Source: Edaphochlamys debaryana
Lineage: Eukaryota > Chlorophyta > Chlorophyceae > Chlamydomonadales
Direction of reading: 5' to 3'
Length of the DNA stretch: 64,000 nucleotides
Assembly: GCA_016858145.1 (NCBI GenBank)
Contig: JAEHOE010000038.1
Location: 372,001-436,000, forward strand
A model generated the notes under the pieces. It was not told the origin of the DNA, made no database searches, and worked only from the letters and a program-made list of their open reading frames with translations. Shown piece after piece: positions 9,624-23,500 of this stretch (the stretch's first letter is position 1; each line of letters starts with the position of its first letter). Both the position numbers and the translations under genes were made by a program.

Positions 9624-11761
9624 GGCTCTGTCTTTCTGGAGGTGAGGCGGCGGGGAGGCGTTTGCCCGCGGCGGCGCCCGGCTGTACGTTGCTTGGGGCG
9701 GATGTTTGACTCCGCTGTGACAGTGACACGGCGTGCGGCCGGGGCAGCCTGCGTGGCTGGGGCAGCCGCAAGGGATGGCATGGGCTCGGGCGGGGCTTCC
9801 CGCGGGCTGCTCGCGAGCGGCCCCTTATCGAGTGAGCCCCGGCGCGCCGTCGGCCGCTGCTCGCAGCCGAGCGAGCGCCCCAGAGGCGCGCATCGCGGCA
9901 AGCAAGTACTTGAGGCACCGCAGCGCTGAGCCGAGCGAGAGAGCTGCTCGAGTTCGTGGGGGCCCGTGGGTCAATCCTTTGCCCTCCGCCTGCGAGCGCC
10001 GTCCCCGCCCAATTCCCAACCCCTTGCGTCTGAGCCAGCCACGATCCCCAGATCTCTCTCCCCTTCCCCCCTCCCCCTACCTCCTCGCCCGGTCTCCGCC
10101 TCCGCCTCCTCGCCCGGTCTCCGCCTCCACCTCCGGCTGGGTCTCCGCCTCCGCAGGCCTCCGGCTTCACGGCTTCACTGCCTCACGCACGCAGCCGCTT
10201 CCGCCGCTCGGCTGCCATGCAGCGGCTTAGACCGGGGTGCATCCTGGCCAGCCACAGCTGGAGGACGAGTGGGCCGTACCGCTGCGGCGTACCATGTACC
10301 TTTTCGTAAACTGCAGGACGCTTCTGGGAAGCCGGACGGCGCATGGCGCCAACGGCACCAGCGGCTTGGGATTGCGCGCCAGGGTCAATCAAGACGGTAG
10401 AGGGACGCATACTTCGCCTGTTGCAACTGTAGGCAAAGGGGTTTCTGGTGCAGGATGAACTCTGGCCTCAGGGAAGCTGCAGGACTGGTCGGGGCGACAG
10501 CTTCCCATCTGCAGGTCGGTCTGACACGCGCGGCCGTGGAGAAGGGTGGAAGACGGACTGGCACGCCGTAAGAGCGTGTGAGCCTGATGATGACGGAAGC
10601 GCTCCGCAGTCCGCGGCCGCAGTCCGGAGGCAAGGTGTTACGCGAGTTGCCACGCGCTGGCCGTGGGGCGCATCCCCGTGGCTGGGCCCGCATGCCGAGC
10701 AAAGTTGCTCGGCGGTGACGGAATGCGCGCGGGTTCAGCTCTTGGCAGTAATTTAGAGCTCCGACGCGCATTGAGTGGACAAAGCGAGCCGCGACGCCGA
10801 AAGCGCGAAAGAGTGTCCACTAGGGCGTCCACACCCACCGCACCCACCGTTTCCTGTGTGTCGTCTAAATGACTTGACGCGTGGCTTGCAGCAGCTGGGA
10901 AGGCCCAAGTTGTTTGCGGCAGCGGAGCATTGCTGCTGGGGCTATGCAACTACAGGCGCAGCTCGCCCTTACGGCGAAGGACGCAGGGGTTAGGATCGTT
11001 GTGAGAAGGCTGTGACAGTGGCGTAGCGTGTTGGGTGATGGGCGTCAGATAAAGCCAAATACACGTGCCAAATACATGTTAACATCGCACGGGGACCCTC
11101 CGCCTTCGTCCTCGTCATTCGCAGACTTTGCCCATAGCTTTGCTATACGCCAACGCAGTAATTCTATGAGAAACTCCAGCAACAACTTGTCGGCGCACTC
11201 CATAATGCCAACCCTCACGCGAATCGATCTATGGCGTTGACAGACGGAGACGAGTACGTCCCAAGCCGTCTGGTGCAGGAGGAGCGCGGCAGGTGAGCAC
11301 GAGAGTCGACCGGAGCACCGACCTCGGCTGTCGCGTTTGCGCGGGTTCCGGGCGTAGCCAGGCCGGCTACGAACGTAGCAGGAGCTTGCTAACGCCGGAC
11401 TTCCTGGGAGGCTCATCTTCAGCGTTGTTGTTGCGAAGCGATTGGTTCGGGCGACTCCGCAGGCAGGCGCGTGCACACGCGAGAACCGCGTCAGGGTGGT
11501 TTTCGAAGACCGTAGTCAGCACTTCTACATGGCGTGAGATGTGAAACCAGCAGAACATGCGGGGCGACCGTTCTCGCAACTCGGCCCCCGGTGCACTTTG
11601 ACCCGGCCGTCGGCGGGCGTCGCGGGTAAACACTGCCCGTGCCTGCAGGTTGCTCTTCCAGTCTCCCACGCGACAGCCACGAGACTAAGAGTGGGCGCCG
11701 TGCCTCATACTTCAACGCTGACACACCTTGTTTCGACCATGTCCCTTGCGCCAGGCAGTCG
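9624..11761. other. Divergent intergenic region before the kinase gene
   Basis: These 2.1 kb separate the start of six-cysteine gene C (-) from the start of the kinase (+). An imperfect CTCGCCCGGTCTCCGCCTCC tandem repeat lies at about 10082-10170. No reading frame shows recognisable protein signatures. An upstream non-coding or coding exon of the kinase within 11000-11760 cannot be excluded. Confidence 0.45.
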
Positions 11762-14700
11762 ATGGACATTGCGGCGCGCCCACGTGCCAACGCCACGGGG
11801 TTTCCTCCGGCCCCCACCGACGCACACGCTCGCGATGCGGTGAACACGGCGGGGCCCAGCGCCCGACCCCCGGAGGTGACAGCGGCGCAACCCGTTAACA
11901 ATACCATACCTGCCGCGGACACGTCCGGGCACAGCAGCCGCCGCGGAGGGCCCGGCGCAGTCAGCAGGGGGACGTCTCTGGCCGATCGTGCCAGCACCGC
12001 TCGCCCGTCTTCCCCTGTGAGCAGCGAGCTTGTCAAGGGTTCGAATAGCGGCGTCGCCCTTTCCGGCGGGGCCGAAGCGCCGGATGGTTTGAGGGAGGCC
12101 CAGCAGGCCGGCTGCCTGCCGCGGTGGCTGGCACAGCTCTGCGGCGGCGGTGGCGGCGGAGGCGGAGGGCGACGCCGCGCCCGGACCAACATGTCAGCGG
12201 CAACGGCAGGGGTTGGCAACAACGCTGGCGCGCCGTCCCTTGCGTCCCTCGCGTCCCCAGCACGGCGCTCCAACCCATCCGCCGGCCACACGGCCTCCAC
12301 GTCAGGTGGGGCAGATCCCGATCCACATCCTTTGGGGTGGAATTGATCTCCTCCGGGCGGGCTCAGGGGTGCTCCCTAACGTTGCGGGTCTGGCTGCCAC
12401 CAGGCGGGCTGGCAGGCCGCTTGAACTCAGGGCCATTCCCGCTCGCTTCGTCTGTGTTGCCCGCGCGTCGTCCCTCGCTCCAGCCACCCACCTGGGTACG
12501 GCACCGCTACCTGCACATGCCTCACAGATCCTTGCCTTGCCCCGGACTCCCAACCGGCTGCCTCGCTGCCCCTTGAACCCACCCATTTCCGGCCTTCCTC
12601 CTGCCTCTTGCCGCCCTTGTGCAGGCTACGCGGCCCAGAGCACAGGCACCAGCAACGACAGCCACAGCCACCTGGGGCCCCTGCCCAGCAGCCGCGTCAT
12701 GCAGGTGCTGCCCTCACGGTCCGGAAGCTTCACGGCGGCGGCTGGGCAGACCGCAGGTGCGTCCGCAGCTTGCCACCATTCAACTGATGCAGTGAACGAA
12801 TCCGTGTAGGCGCAATACTTGCTTGCTGGGAGCTAGCACCGTTGCATTGCCTAGCAAGAGAGGGGACGGTGGTCTCAGGCGTACGCCTCCGTGTATGACG
12901 CTGCCTGATCGGAGCCTCCCGTGCCTTTCTACCTGTGATGCCTTGCAGCCACGGCGACTGGACAAGTCGCCACCGGCCAGGGCCCCGGCCACGGTGCGCC
13001 CGCGCTCGCGCCGCACCTCCGACTGACATCAGCAGACGGTGGCGCCGCGACGGGCACCGGAAACGGGACCAGCAGTAACGGGGGCAGCGGCGGGGGCGCC
13101 ACCGGCAACACGGGAGGTGTCTCTGTCACCAGCGGCGGGGTCCCCACCAGCGGCGGGGCGGGGCACGGCGGGGGCGCAAACGGAGCCGCCGGCAACGGCA
13201 GCGCTCACGCCAACACCGGCCAGTGGGTGCCGGTGGGGGTGGGCCTCAGCCGGGCCTCCTCGCTCGCCTCCCACACGAGCGGAGTCACCACCACGTCCAG
13301 ACCCTCGCGCTGGGGCATCCTCGCCAACATCATCACCGCAGGTGCGGGGCTCGGGGCCGGGGGGAGGGGCTCGCGTGAGGCACGGAGTGTGGGGGACCGT
13401 GGCGCAACGCCCCTGCTGCATGCCCTACCACGCCCCCGTGTACCCCGTGCCCAAATCTTCAGCTCTTCACTCTCTTATCCTGTTCCACCTACAACCCCCA
13501 CCCCTTCCCCTCGGCCCAGGCCTGCGCTCCTTCTCCCAGCTGGCGGGCCTCGTGGAGCCAGGCACGGGGTCGCTGCGGCGGGAGGCGGTGTCGGACCTGG
13601 CCCGCCGCGCCAGCGCCCTGGACGTGGTGCGGGCGGTGGGGCAGGTGGCGGACCAGGCGCTGGTGGGCACCGGCAGCGCGGGGCTGGTGTACCGGGGCAC
13701 CACGGCGGACGGGGCGGCTGTGTGCGTCAAGTACGTGGTGAGTGGGGGGTAGGGTGCTGCTCGTGAGACGTGTTTGTGAAGTGTAGAGCTGTAGGGTTTC
13801 TGCTCTACCGTGCAGCTTGCTTGCCAGAATGACACGAGCTGTGCTCATGTATGCCCAGACACGCTTGGCTTGGCTTCACGGTCACGCTCGTTGGCACGTG
13901 CTCCATGCCTGGTCCTTCCCCCGCCGCAGATCTCCCGTGGGCTGGACAACATGGCGGCACCCGCCACCGAGGGCTTACTAAGCCGTGCCCTGACACACCC
14001 CAACATCGTGCTCACCCTCTCCTGGCACGTCGCCAAGGTGCGCAAGAGCACACAGCACGCACCTCACGGCACGTGTGCACGGGTCATGCATGCAGTGCAG
14101 CGGGCTGGGTTTGGGCTGGAGAACCTCAGTACGGTCAGGACTGCCGGGGTTACTTTAGGTCTTAGTCATAGGTAATCGATTGTTGGCTAAACACGCGCGC
14201 CCGGCGGGGGTTGACACGGAAAACGCCGGTAGGAACCTGACGCTGGCTAGGCCTAAACCAGCACGTGTTGTTTTGCTGCCTTGACGAGCACTCTGCAAGG
14301 ATAACAGCGAGGGTTGCTCGCAAGATCTCAGGATGGAGTCATGCAGGACCCGTCAGGACTTAGGACACGGGGTACCGTAAGCGCGGCCGTTGTTGTGCTT
14401 TCTAACGTTTCGTACCGTAACTCGCCCTCGACTCATACATAGTCGTGTGTTGTTACCGATGATCGTAGGTGACGGCAGAATCATTCATGGACCTTCCGGA
14501 TGCGCTCAATGCCTTGACAAAGCGCGAGGCCAAGCGGGCGGCGAAGCGAGCGCGCCGGGGCGGAGGCAAGGCTGGCAAGAAGCAGCACCGTCACGGCGGC
14601 AACGCTGGCGGCGGCGGTGGCGGCGGCGGGAGCATGTGGCAGAGTAACCCCTCCAACACCCCCGCCGGCGGCAGCAACACAGCCGGCAGCACGGCAGCGT

Positions 14701-17700
14701 CGCAACCGCTTCCGTCGTACGGCGGCGCAGCAACGGTTACGATCGCAACCTCGGCGGCGGTGGCAGCCGCCGCCGTCGCCAGCCGCCGCCGCCGCTCTTC
14801 GGGCACCATCGTGTCGCTGTCTGGCGGCGGCTTCGCTTCCAATGTGTTGGAACTTGTGCGCGGATCCAACGCGACGGGGCCCCGTACAGATCGATCCAGA
14901 TCCGGCCAGGCGAGCCCGCTGGGTCGCGGCGGCCTGTACGGCAGCTTCTCCGTGCACGGTCGCGGCAGCGCCGTCGGCGGCGGCGGCGGGCGGGATCACG
15001 ACGCGGCGGCGCCGCTGCTGTCCATGGGCCCCGCGGATCCCAACCACCGGCGCCCGTCAGTACCCGAGAGCTTGTACATGCGTACGACAGATATGGAAAG
15101 CTCATGGTCAGCTCGTCGAGGCGAAGCCTTCTACCTCGCCGCACAGTCGGACGTCTCCGCCAGCATTCTGGCGCAGGCGGCGGCGTGTGACGCCGCCGCG
15201 GCGGCAGCGGCTGGCAACGGCGGCGGCGCCCCCACTAGCGGCATGACGGGATGGCTGACGCGTGACAACAGCCTCAGCGGCCACTGGTTCGGGCCCAGTC
15301 CGAACGTTAGTCATCACACGTACGGCGGCAGCCAGCACCACCACCACGCGCCGCACGTGGGCCCGGCCTATCCGTACAGCGGCACGGCGGGCGGCGTGAA
15401 CCCCGGGGCGGCAGGCGGTGGCGGGGGCCTGTTTGGGGGCCTACATGCTTACGGCCCTGCGCCAGTGCCACCGCTGCAGACCTGGAGTGCGGGAGGTACA
15501 GCCGGGGCAGCAGGCGGCGGCGGCGGTGGCGGAGGGCCGGCGGCGGGGCCACCCATCCGGCCCATGCGCACGGGATCCCGGCTGCAGTTCGGCACGTCAT
15601 CCGTGACTCATCCGTCGATTCCGGAAGACACCCAGGCCTGCGACGTCTACAACGACCCTTCCGGGTACGGCGGATCCATGTACAGCCCCAACCCTGGCGG
15701 CTCCATGCACGGCCCGGGTGGATCTGGATATCACCCCGCCGGTTCCGTGCACGGCCCGGGCGGGTCAATGCACGGCCCGGGCGGCGGCTTACAGCAGCAC
15801 AGCTCCCTTACGAGCCCCTCGCTGCTCGGACATGCCGGCCGCCCCCTCCCCGGCCACAGCCACAGCCACGGCCACACCCACCCCTACCACGCCGGCAACG
15901 CGCTCGCCATCTCCGTCCCCGCACCCGACCACCATGGCCATCTCCTCGCCGACCATCTCGCGACCAGCTGCGGCGGTGAGGCCACCGCGAGCAGCAGCGA
16001 CGTTCGGGGGCATGTTGCATCTGCGATCGCTGCAGTCGCCTGTGCTTCTCCGGCCTCCGCTGCGATAACCATCGGCAACCATGCCCACATTGCCATGGCC
16101 GTCGCGGAGTCCATCGGCGGTTCGGGCGGCTCTGCGGCCGACAGCGCGATCCTAAGTGCTAACGGCACGCTGTCGCCTCGCGCTCGCGGTCGCGATGGTC
16201 GCAACGGCAGCTTGATCGGCGCGCTTGGATCGCGAGCGAGCAGCCATGCTCTCCAGCTGGGTCTAGCGCTGGGACTCGGCAGCGTTCGGCGTTCGGGCTC
16301 GGGGCCGCGAGGCACGGTCGGCGCAGCGACGTCGGGGCTGCTGTCAGACATGCGGACCGGAACGCGCTCGGACCAACCGCCAACCGCCAACAACTCCCGT
16401 ACGGGCAGTACGGCGCTGACGCGCACGACAACCGCCAGCAGCAAGCGGCTGTCGAGTGCGGCCACGACGCGGGGGCTGCTGCAGATGGTAATGGCGGCGG
16501 CGCCGCTGCAGGTTGGCGGCGCCGCCGCCAGCGTCACCAGCGGCGGTGGCGGTGGCGGCATCACAGGCAGCAACGCTGCCGGCTCGACGCCCGTCGCGGG
16601 CAGCAGCGAGCCAGGCTCTGTCCTGCTCCGCAGCGGCGAGTCGCCGTGCCTCATCGGCGGCGGTGGTGGCGGCGGAGGAATCCTGGCGCCTGCCACCGCC
16701 GCCGCCGCCCGCGCACGTGCCGCCGCCGCCAGCGGCGACGGCGGCTCGTCCCTGCCCCGCGGCGGTGGCGGCGCCGCTGACACCTCGACGGGGCCGTCGG
16801 GCCTGGGCCGGGGCAGCTCCTCGGGCCCAGCCGCCGCCATGCTTTCCTCGGGCCACGCCTTGTCGGTGGCGGCGGCGGAGGCGGCGGCGGAGGCGGCGAG
16901 GCATGAGGCGCTGGAGCGGGGCTGGGGCACGCTGCGCTCCATTATGAGCCGCCTCGACGCCAAGCCCGGGGACTACCTGACTCGGATCGTGATGGAGGAG
17001 GCCGACCAGGGCAGCTTGCTGACCGCACTCAAGGCCGGTGAGTGGATGGTCGGGCTCAACGGGCTGAGTTCGCTTGCGTGCGTGGGGTGGGGAGACGGCC
17101 TGGGGCCGGGCGTATGGATTATGCGGCCCGCATGACGTGAACGCGTCATGCATGCTTGCGGGGTACTTGGTTCACTCGGCAACCGGCACCGCCGCCTGGC
17201 CCCGCCCCACGCCTCAACCCCGCAGGGCGCTTTCGCGGCGGCAGCACGGCAGCCAGCCGCCACGGCTCCCCCGGCCCCTCCGCCGCCGCCTCCTTCGCGG
17301 TCTCGGGCGCCTCCGCCGCCGCCACTCCCAGGGCCGCCGCCGGCCCTGCCGCCTCCGTCGGCCCCAGCGCGCCGCTGCTGCATGTGCTGCTGACAGCGCT
17401 GGACGTGGCCAGCGGCATGGCCTACCTGCATGGCCACTCTGTGCTGCATGGGGACCTCAAGCCCTCCAACATCCTGCTGCGCAGCTCCGCCGGCGACCCG
17501 CGCGGCTTCGTGGCGAAGGTCAGAGGGCTCGGGGCTTGAAGAGAGAGGGGCCTTGCCTCACAGCAGGGGAAGGGCCGCCCCCGCCCAATCGGTCGATTGC
17601 TTGTGCAGGTTGTGGTCGGGAGCGCGGGTGCACTCTGCTTTTATCCCGGCAGTTGTCCAGCCTAAGCTGACCGTCATCAGAACCCGTTTCTCCTTTGACA

Positions 17701-20509
17701 GGTGTCTGACTTTGGGCTCAGCCGGCTGCTGACCCGGGACACGGAGTCCGTGCACAACCCCGAGCCGTACGGCACCGTACGGTACCTGGCCCCCGAGACT
17801 GTCAGTGGCTCCTCCTTCCATGCATCCGACGTTTGGAGCTTTGGGGTGAGCAGCGTTGGCAGTTGCATGCACAGCGGACACGTGAAGCAGCCGCAAGCTT
17901 CACCTGACAGATGCATGCATGGCCTCTTGTGTTTATCCCTGCCCTCTTCGCTCGTGCGTGTGTTCCTTCCAGGTGGTCATGTGGCAGTTGGTTACGGGTG
18001 AGGTGGCGCCGTGGCCGAGCCTGCGCAACATGCAGATCCTGATGGGCGTCATGCACGTGAGTGTACTACAAGCCTTGCGTCGTACTCGTAACGCCGCCCT
18101 CTGCGACCCCACGTCACCCCACTTCACTCCACTCCATCCGCCCCGCCGGGGCGCTCCACGCACCCCGCTCCACCCCACTCCACCTCCACCAACGCCCCAC
18201 CTCTGGCCCCCCATCCTGCTCTCCACACCCACAGGGCGAGCTGCGCCTGACGGTGCCGCCCTCCACCTACCCGCCCCTGGCACACCTGCTCGAAGGCTGC
18301 CTGGCGCACGACCACACGCAGCGGCCCGCCTTCCAGGACATTGTGGACCAACTGCAGGTGGGCTGGGCCTGGGCCGGGCCTCGTCTGGGCCTCGACGGGC
18401 CTCGTCTGGGCCGGGTGCTGGTAGGACTTGCCCCTGCATTACGGTACGCTCTTCCGCTTTCCATTGCACCCTCCGCACCTGACGTTCCGTCTCCCCCTCT
18501 TCCTTCCCCACTCCCAATGACAGGCCATGATCCGTGACCTCTCCCGCGCGCAAACGCCGGCGAGCAGCGGCGTGGGTGCACACATCTCTGCCGCGGGCTC
18601 GGCCGGGCGCCACATCTCTGGAGCCTCTAGCTCCACAGCTGCTGGCCGCAGCCAACTGACTCCGCTTCGCACGGTCACCGCGCTCGACCTCGTGGATTCG
18701 CAACTCGCGCTTGTGGGCGGCGCGTTGGAGCGACTTCCGAGCAACGCTTCGGCGCGCTCGGGCGCAGCGAGCGATACCAGCTTCGGCTATCCCGGCAGCC
18801 AGCCGCGCTCCGAAGGCCGCGCGACGCCCGCACAGCTGCGCTCGCAGGGCCAGCCGGAGGAGGCCGCGGCTTCCGAAGCGCCCAACAGCAAGCGGAAGCA
18901 GCAGCCGCGATCGCAGCTCCATATCGAGCTGATGCAGCAGGCGCAACAGCAGCAACAACAACAGCTGCTGGCAGCTCAGCAGCAGGCCGCAGCTGCTGCT
19001 ACTGCTGTTGCTGCGTCGGTTGCCGCCGAGGCTCTGGCTTCAGCAGCAGCTCAACCCGCAGAGAACGTGGACAGCGAGGCGGAAGGCATGGGCGCGATGG
19101 GCGTTCTCACGATCCCGCGCTTCGCCTCGCCATCCATTCCGCCCGTTGGCTCCGTTCCCGAAGACGGCCCGCTGACGACCGCGATGAACGCAGCCACCGA
19201 CGTTCTGGACCGACAGTTCTGCGCGCTTCCCTCGATTGGCAGCTCCGCGACTTTGACGGCCGCGGCGTCTTCGCAACACTTTACCGCGATGTCGTCTTCT
19301 TGGGCAAACACAGAGCGCGACGGTCGCAGCACGGGCGCTTGGGCGAGCGGCAACAACTGGGCTGGCACGCAGGGGCTCCACACCGGGATGTTGCCCGGGA
19401 GCAGCGTGGGCCACAGCCGCGGCCTGGCACCGAGCACCGGTGCCAACACCAACGGCGGCGGCAACACGGGCGCCCTTACGATGGAGAGACACTGCCTGCA
19501 GGTACGGACGAAGAGTGATTAGGTTGGGGGTTTGCAGGCATGTGTGCAGGGTGTCGAACAATGCCGCAGCGCGCTGGGGGTTGGGTTTGGCGTGGTGTCT
19601 GGATGGCGGGCCCTCAGTGCGCTGCCGGTGCCGGGGGCTCACCGGGCTCCGCCACCTTACTCATGCCGTACGCAGGAGCTCTTCAGCCGCCACCGTGCCA
19701 GCCTGGACGCCCTGCCGGACGACGTGGGCCCGGGCGGCAGCAGTACCGGCCGCAGCCCCAGCGGCTCGGCCCTGGCGGCGGCCGCTTCTGCCTCCGCCTC
19801 CATGCGTTTCGGCAGCGGCAGCATTGCTGGCGGGGCCGCCACCCCGCTCCCCGGCGGCTCGTCCAGCGCCCAACCGCCGTCACTTGGCCCCGTGACTTCG
19901 CCCTTTCTGCTCGAGGTGATGCACGTGCACGGGCCGCACGCGCACGGTCTGTTGCCCCCGGTCCACGAAGAGGGGTACCCCACGGACCCCTCGAGCAGCA
20001 GCCAACCAATCAACGTCCCTGGTTCCGGCAGCTCTAATGTGATGGGTAGCGCAGGCCCGCACGCGCCGCCGTCGTTCGCGACGGGCTCGTCAGCGGGCGA
20101 CCGACGTAGCGGCGGAGCGGCTGGCACCGGAGCGGTTGGCGGCGGCGGCGGCAGTTCTACGGGTCGCGGGCCGAGCGGAGATCTGCGGGGCCGGCCTGGC
20201 TCGAGCGGCCGGGGGGCCGGCGGCTCGGTGGCGGCGGCGGCAGGCAGCAGCCAGGCGAGCCGTGGCGGCGGCGGCGGGAGCCACGTCAGTAGCGCGCAGG
20301 GCAGTGGCGGCGGCCGCGGAGGCGAGGCAGGTGGCGGCGGCGGCAGGCAGCCGCTGGGCAGGAATTCGAATCTGCCAAGGATGCTACAGGCGGGCCTCAT
20401 CGTCCTCGGCCGGCGGCGCAGCTCGGCTGCGTACAGCCTGGCTTCGGGCGAGTCATACAGGCCCTTCTCCGGGGCCTCGCAGCGAACTGATGACCCATCC
20501 AACCACTGA
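11762..20509 (+). CDS. Giant TKL-type protein kinase with a ~830-residue insertion, 2139 aa, 12 exons
   Basis: Exons: 11762-12305, 12625-12756, 12949-13341, 13520-13737, 13930-14037, 14469-17037, 17226-17518, 17702-17845, 17973-18056, 18235-18357, 18524-19501, 19676-20509; every junction is GT-AG and in frame. The catalytic domain has P-loop GTGSAG (406-411), the VAIK-type lysine in VCVKYV (K427), THPNIV before beta4, hinge-side YLTRIVMEEADQGSL, the catalytic loop HGDLKPSN (D1398), DFG (D1422), the APE-type motif YLAPETV, SDVWSFGVVMWQLVTGE and a C-lobe ending in HTQRPAFQDIVDQL. A single 2.57 kb exon inserts roughly 830 Gly/Ala/Ser/His-rich residues between the beta4 and beta5 strands. A second, smaller Ala/Gly insert precedes the alpha-E helix. 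The HRD arginine is Gly, so this is a non-RD kinase. The N-terminus and the 600-residue C-tail (polyQ near 18930-18990) are low complexity. No transmembrane segment was seen, and the start ATG is the least certain point (an in-frame upstream ATG lies at 11639). Confidence 0.85.
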
Positions 20510-23500
20510 GCGGGCCCTCGGTCGGCACACTGCCGTACTACAGTGAAGCGGTGTGCTAGGACTGTGCTTCCCACACGAACGAGGAGCTAGCGCGAAAGGG
20601 AGCCAAGCTCGGTCGGCTGAAGTGCAGCGGACGCGTGCGTGTGCGGAACGTTGGCAGGGGGCGAGTTGGCAAGCACATGGCAGGGGGTTGGCTGTTTCAT
20701 GGAAACTGACAAAGTGTATCTTGCCTTTGCCTTGGTGATGATCCCGCAAGTTGGTTGAGGGCATGTTGAGGCACTCCAGCGTTGTGCGTTTGGGGCGATG
20801 TGAGTCTTTGTTGCAGATAGAGAGAAGACCCAGGCGACGGACGCAAGGAAGTTAAGTGGGCATCATGGGCAAGATACGGCACTACTTGTACGGCTCATGT
20901 CGTACTCAGCGGGACGCCCCAAGCCCGACGAGCGACGGGATCTGGAAATTTGATGTGTCGGTCCAAATATCTTGTGTGACTTGGCCTTGGCGTCGACACG
21001 TGCCGACCCCGCGCGTGGCGGACCTCGACGGGGTGTTTTCGGTGGGTTCATGTGTCGGTCCGGACTGATCCTTTGCGTTGGCATTGGCGCTGGCGTCGGC
21101 ATGTGAGGCCTTCGCGTGTAGCGGTTGCTGACGTGTTTTCAAGTCGTGAAATCTGCGTTGATTGCTCGTGAGGTGATCCCAAGATGACCCTCGCAGTCCT
21201 GCGTGTGCTTGGCAATGACGCTTTCCAGCTGTGCACCTGGTAGGACCGTTGCCAAAGATATGGCCGTGTGATCCCCTCGGTCTCGGGTTTTGCTCGCGTC
21301 CGGCTCAGTGTGTCAGGGAACCCCTCAGTACGTTTGCTGGGATCGAGCGAGAACCCGGTCACAGTCGAAGGTTTCACGCGGGTTTTCTTGCGGTGAGAAA
21401 TTACTGACGCAGCAAGGGCCTTGTTCTTGTAGTGTAGACCAAAGCTATGGACGATTGGCATCAGGATGGGCATATGCAGGGGCAGAGCATGTTGTGGCCC
21501 TTGACGCGCCCTGCCTGATGTCTACTTGGGTGGGTTTTGCTAGGCTGGCTTGCTGTTTGCCTGGGCCTTGCCCGCTAGGTGCCTCCAGAGGGAAACACAG
21601 GGCGGCAGCAGCCTGCATCTCAATACGGCTGGAGAGCGCGGGTTGAGGAAGCATAGTGTTACGCGGGTTTTGCCTCGTTCAGCTTTAGCTCTTGATGATA
21701 TGAACTCTGGGGAACTCACGCTGGCTGTGGTTTGCGGGGCACTGACGCACGGCTGAATGCAGTTCCCCACGCTGGGCTTGCTTGCACGCCAGTGGGTTCC
21801 TGGGGGGAAGCTCTCCCCTGGGTGGATCTCCCGAAACGCGGGGGTGGCTCCATTCGGTTGAAGCGGGGAGGTCAGGTGCTGTTTACTGAATGAGAGTAAG
21901 CGGGGGCAAGGCTTGGGGCTTGCTGGCATGAGTACTGGCCCAGTACTGCTGGGCAAGGCGAAGGATGCAAGTTAGCTTGCCTTCTGTTTGTCCTTCCTTG
22001 ATTTGCGACTGTGGATCTTCTCTGCCGGCACTGGGGTCGATTCATGCGCCCGGCACAAGGGCGCAACCGCCCTTGATGAACGGATGCTCCCAACGTTACG
22101 ATGCTCGCTTCAGCTGCGTAGCTGCCGATTTCTACTATTGTGATAATATAAAGCACTGAAGCACTTGGTGTATGTTTGCCCCCTGAGCCTTGGCAGGGGC
22201 TGCTCGGAAGTTGTGGGTGGATCAGGGTGATCACCCCTCAGGGGTGGATTGAGATGGATTTGAGCAAGGCCGAGCACTGGGGTCTTTCTTCCATTAATGG
22301 GGTGTTTGCTTCTTCCAGCTTAATCGCTTCTTCCTTCTTGCCCACGCCGTGCGTTGGGACTCGCAATTGCTGATCACGAAGCAAGAAGTGTGGGCGGGAA
22401 GAGGGAGCACGGAGCTCAGGGGCCCGTGATAGGGGCGCTTTACAATGCTCTGCTGACAGGCAGTGAGCTGACGAGGGTAGCAAGCTGTGTTTTGATGATG
22501 CAAGCCCGATGACGCGCACACGAACTTATGCTCGGTCCGCGTAGGGGCCGTACGTAAGGCTTACTAATGGCAGCGTGGCAGTTTGGCCTATCTAGATGAA
22601 GAGCGAGGGTTGGCGCAGAGGGTTTTGGACCGTTGTGTGAGAGCGTGCACCCTTGCTGCCTGTGCCTTGGTCCACGTGGGGGGAGGGGGCCGCGAGCGCG
22701 CAGGCTGCTGTGTATGTGGTTGGAAACGTGCCATAGGCCGGGATGGCGGAGGTGGTTTAGGGGGGCTTACTACGTCTATTAGATGACGGCGTGCCCTTGG
22801 GATTCAGGCTGGGTTTGGCTAGGTATACAGAACACTTGAGCTTCGTGTGCCGCAGGCGGGAGCGCACGCGGTGGCAGCCCGTTTTGCCGTACGTACTACA
22901 GTGCGCCGGTCCGTGTACGGCAGCAGTTCCGTACACCGGCTTGTGCTGGCGTGGACTGCGGAGTGCTGAGGAGTGCTGTGCTTGGCTGAACGCTGGCCAC
23001 TCACGTGCTGGCAATGACGCCAAGACGGATCGGCTGTTGTCAAGTACCCGCGGGGGTCTTGCGTTGTCGAGTTCGCCTCACGTTCATAATAGGTGGAGAA
23101 TGTAGTAGGAAACGTCTTATGATCCAGGAGCTTTTAAGATGGGGTGAGGATGATTGGAGGTAGAGGGCGGAGCCGTGTGCTGTGAAGCTCAGAGGCAGGG
23201 CGGGGGAGGGAGCTGCGGCAGCTGTCCTGCTGCCAAGCTGTCCCCGCCGGTTCTGCCTTGTTACGCGCATGCTGCGTTGCCGTCTCGTCACTTTTCCCAG
23301 GCGGACGTGAGTTGTGGCTAATATTATGATGTCAAGGATCCGAAGAGTTTATGCGCAGAGGAGGTCCCAAGGAGGAACGCAATGATAGGAGGAGAAAGTA
23401 GTAGGATTGTCGGGTGGCACGGAGATGCCGGTACCTCGTAAAACCCGGCGTCCCCACTTTCATGCATGGGGTTGGCAGGCGGAGAGGGAGCTATTGTGAG

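Noticed and set aside
15884..16963. 359-codon minus-strand frame inside the kinase exon
   Set aside because: It is a shadow of the GC-rich Gly/Ala/Ser insertion. The plus-strand frame is continuous with kinase motifs on both sides.
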